NCBI GenBank assembly: GCA_021840255.1
Contig: JAKBYX010000008.1
Location: 1-64,000, forward strand
Origin: Nitrospirota bacterium
Lineage (GTDB): Bacteria; Nitrospirota; Thermodesulfovibrionia; Thermodesulfovibrionales; JdFR-88
Reading direction: 5' to 3'
Length of the DNA stretch: 64,000 nucleotides
Shown here: piece after piece, positions 62,532-64,000 of the stretch
Layout: every line of letters starts with the position of its first letter
How positions within the stretch are numbered: the stretch's first letter is position 1
Made by a program: the position numbers and the translations under genes
The notes under the pieces: model-generated
Database searches by the model: none
Seen by the model: the letters and a program-made list of their open reading frames with translations, nothing else
Told to the model about the DNA's origin: nothing

Positions 62532-62828
62532 ATGTTAGCTCCGTCCGGGAAGTGTGACGCGGCCGGCGCTTACGTTTTTAGCATGTTTCGACCTTTAATT
62601 CCCGGCCTTAATGAGCCATATACCAGGCACATTAGGGGGAAAATCAGGGAATTGAGAGTAAAGGACAATTTGGGGCACGTCCGGATTCTTTACTTCACAT
62701 TCACTGGCAAGCGCTTTATTCTGTTGCACGGTTTTTTGAAGAAAACTGACAAGGCACCCGAAAGGGAAATAGAGCTTGCTGAAAAAAGGATGAAAGATTT
62801 TATAGAGCGTTACGGAGGTGTGGGATGA
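62532..62828 (+). CDS. RelE/HigB-like toxin, N-terminally damaged
   Basis: The last 75 residues fit phage-derived Gp49/HigB-like toxins: R-G-K-I-R-E-L-R-V-K, R-I-L-Y-F-T-F-T-G-K, ILLHGFLKK and the final helix K-R-M-K-D-F-I-E-R. The first 23 residues (M-L-A-P-S-G-K-C-D...) do not, and the normal N-terminal helices (about 35 residues) have no counterpart in any upstream frame I can see. A start at Met18 (M-F-R-P) is possible. The gene is thus likely truncated, though the mRNA-binding strand region is kept. It overlaps the antitoxin ATG by four bases. Confidence 0.65.
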   Translation: MLAPSGKCDAAGAYVFSMFRPLIPGLNEPYTRHIRGKIRELRVKDNLGHVRILYFTFTGKRFILLHGFLKKTDKAPEREIELAEKRMKDFIERYGGVG

Positions 62829-63118
62829 AAGGAAGGACACTTAAAGAATATATCGCTGAACAGATGAAAGACCCTGAGTTCAAAAAGGCATGGGACGACC
62901 TTGACCCTGAATTTCAGGTCCTAAAAGCCATGATAAAGGCAAGGGAAAAAACTGGGGTTTCCCAAGCGGAACTTGCGCGGCGCGTAGGGACAAGGCAGAG
63001 CGTAATATCAAGACTGGAACGAGGCGGGTTCAGCAAAGCTACGCTTGAGACCATTAAGAAAGTTGCAGACGCTCTCGATATGACCGTCGAGATAAAACTT
63101 CGCCATAAGAGGGCCTGA
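62825..63118 (+). CDS. XRE-family antitoxin (HigA-like)
   Basis: 97 residues. A K-E-Y-I-A-E-Q-M-K-D-P-E-F-K-K-A-W leader matches HigA antitoxins, followed by an XRE helix-turn-helix (S-Q-A-E-L-A-R-R-V-G-T-R-Q-S-V-I-S-R-L-E-R-G). GGAGGTGTGGG lies directly before the ATG. It binds the toxin and its own promoter in known systems. Confidence 0.9.
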   Translation: MKGRTLKEYIAEQMKDPEFKKAWDDLDPEFQVLKAMIKAREKTGVSQAELARRVGTRQSVISRLERGGFSKATLETIKKVADALDMTVEIKLRHKRA

Positions 63119-63144
63119 TCCGCAGTTGTTTAGGCGACAATCAG

Positions 63145-63233
63145 AATTAAGTAAGGCGTCCCTCGAATTAGCAAGGCCGCGGAATTGACGTCCGGAAGGC
63201 CGGAAAGAATCAAGTATTGTGTCCCCGGAATTG
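63145..63233. repeat. Degenerate GTCCC-GGAATT repeat cluster
   Basis: GAATTAAGTAAGGCGTCCC, TCGAATTA, GCGGAATTGACGTCC and GAATCAAGTATTGTGTCC-CCGGAATT occur within 90 bases. Such units resemble the flanks of REP-associated or IS200-like elements in other genomes. No transposase frame is visible. Confidence 0.35.
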
Positions 63234-63261
63234 CCGATAAATCGTATGGAAGGAGAAATGC

Positions 63262-63792
63262 TTGATTTTCAAAGCTATTTTTATCTGCTGCTTGGCACTT
63301 CTGTTTCCGATGAATGTCACAGCAACTGCAAATTTTTGTAGTGAAAGAGATTTAACAGTAGATAGCGTTGTTTCAGGTCACACAAGTGTTGGAGCAAACG
63401 AGAAGCTATGCCTTGCTGGTAAGATACTTGATTTTGACAAAGCAACGAATTGCAAGCAGCCCTTACGATCAGGGGTCCCCGGGATCGAGTTAATGCAAAA
63501 AGATGCATGGGTCTGTGTAGCTGTTCCAGGCAAGCGGCCACTGGAGGTTAAAACTGGATGGTTGCCTGTTTCTCACTGGAAAAGAGATTCACATGCTGCA
63601 CCTCCGGAGCCTCAGTCGTGGGCTGGGGTTTGGCAAAATGAGCATGCGCGATTAAACATAACTGTTATCAATAACCGTGTGAACATCGACGGACATGCCA
63701 TATGGAGCGGACGTTTCTCTCCCCATTTCGGAGAGTTGAATTTTGAAGGGGTACCGTACGGTGATCGGTTGTCATTAATGCTTATTTTTTGA
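63262..63792 (+). CDS. Secreted protein of unknown function
   Basis: 176 residues, TTG start with AAGGAG 7 bases upstream. A signal peptide (L-A-L-L-F-P-M, cleavage near T-A-T-A-N) leads to a Cys-containing extracytoplasmic domain (four Cys after the signal, possibly two disulfides). The C-terminal part has beta-strand patterns (W-A-G-V-W-Q-N-E-H-A-R-L-N-I-T-V). No family recognised. It may be cut short: the last residues L-M-L-I-F look unlike a natural end. Confidence 0.5.
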   Translation: MIFKAIFICCLALLFPMNVTATANFCSERDLTVDSVVSGHTSVGANEKLCLAGKILDFDKATNCKQPLRSGVPGIELMQKDAWVCVAVPGKRPLEVKTGWLPVSHWKRDSHAAPPEPQSWAGVWQNEHARLNITVINNRVNIDGHAIWSGRFSPHFGELNFEGVPYGDRLSLMLIF

Positions 63793-64000
63793 AATTTTCA
63801 TTTCTCCTGTAGAACCGAATACGCAAAATAGCGGGGGAACTAAACATCTCACAGCTTACACCCCGTATGAATTATCAGTATTAACCTTGATACTGTGTCG
63901 AAAAAGCTTCAGTCTCAAGTACATGAAGAATCTTAGCTTTTAAAAGAGTTTACATGCTGGGTGGTGTAGAAGGGGTAACAAATTTCTAGTAGGGAGGAGG
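63793..64000. other. Non-coding end of the window
   Basis: About 208 bases with stop codons in all forward frames. GGGAGGAGG at the last bases could be the ribosome binding site of a gene starting beyond the window. Confidence 0.35.

Overview
The window looks like a chromosomal segment of an anaerobic or facultatively anaerobic Gram-negative bacterium, most plausibly a member of Nitrospirota or Desulfobacterota. This is inferred from gene content only: three multiheme c-type cytochromes, an MtrB-type outer-membrane barrel, an archaeal-type ApgM and a MoaD/NIL pair inside a threonine operon, AddAB, and an NtrC-type regulator beside a GG-N10-GC promoter. I saw no tRNA or rRNA genes and no CRISPR array.

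Region by region. 1-11.3 kb: seven head-to-tail paralogs of a TMTC-like membrane glycosyltransferase with a C-terminal TPR tail; the first is cut by the window edge. 11.4-14.4 kb: an MFS exporter with an upstream palindrome, and a six-heme cytochrome. 14.7-20.1 kb: a threonine/aspartate-family operon (two threonine synthases, MoaD-like sulfur carrier, NIL protein, ApgM-type probable homoserine kinase, aspartokinase). 20.2-25.3 kb: phosphodiesterase, PP-loop protein, heptose-7-phosphate kinase, pyrE and two Dpp-type permeases. 25.4-31.3 kb: AddA and AddB. 31.5-34.7 kb: HD-GYP protein, TPR lipoprotein, Crp/Fnr regulator and a DUF2892 protein, with CRP-like palindromes at both ends. 34.9-37.8 kb: hpt, queD, pmbA and a triheme c7-type cytochrome. 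37.9-40.5 kb: a graveyard of broken genes (histidine kinase, response regulator, resolvase, Fic) around an intact flavin-reductase-like gene. 40.6-44.5 kb: argH, an FN3 lipoprotein, smpB and tmRNA. 44.8-52.7 kb: histidine kinase, NtrC-type regulator, single-domain receiver behind a candidate sigma-54 promoter, then a DmsE/MtrA-type decaheme cytochrome and MtrB/PioB-type barrel. 52.9-58.0 kb: a HEPN/MNT pair and a MacAB/Lol-like ABC exporter. 58.1-62.1 kb: a type III polyketide synthase, a radical SAM protein with a B12-binding-like N-terminus and an MFS protein. 62.2-64 kb: a HigBA-like pair with a damaged toxin and a secreted protein.

The most novel signals are a dispersed intergenic repeat (four copies plus one fragment) that supplies the lysC stop codon and borders the truncation of a Fic gene; the seven-gene TMTC-like array with variable TPR number and a changed active-site motif in one member; the type III PKS/radical SAM/MFS cluster; the two-component genes next to a transmembrane electron conduit; CRP-like palindromes bracketing a crp/fnr gene; and promoters so close to start codons that leaderless transcription is likely.
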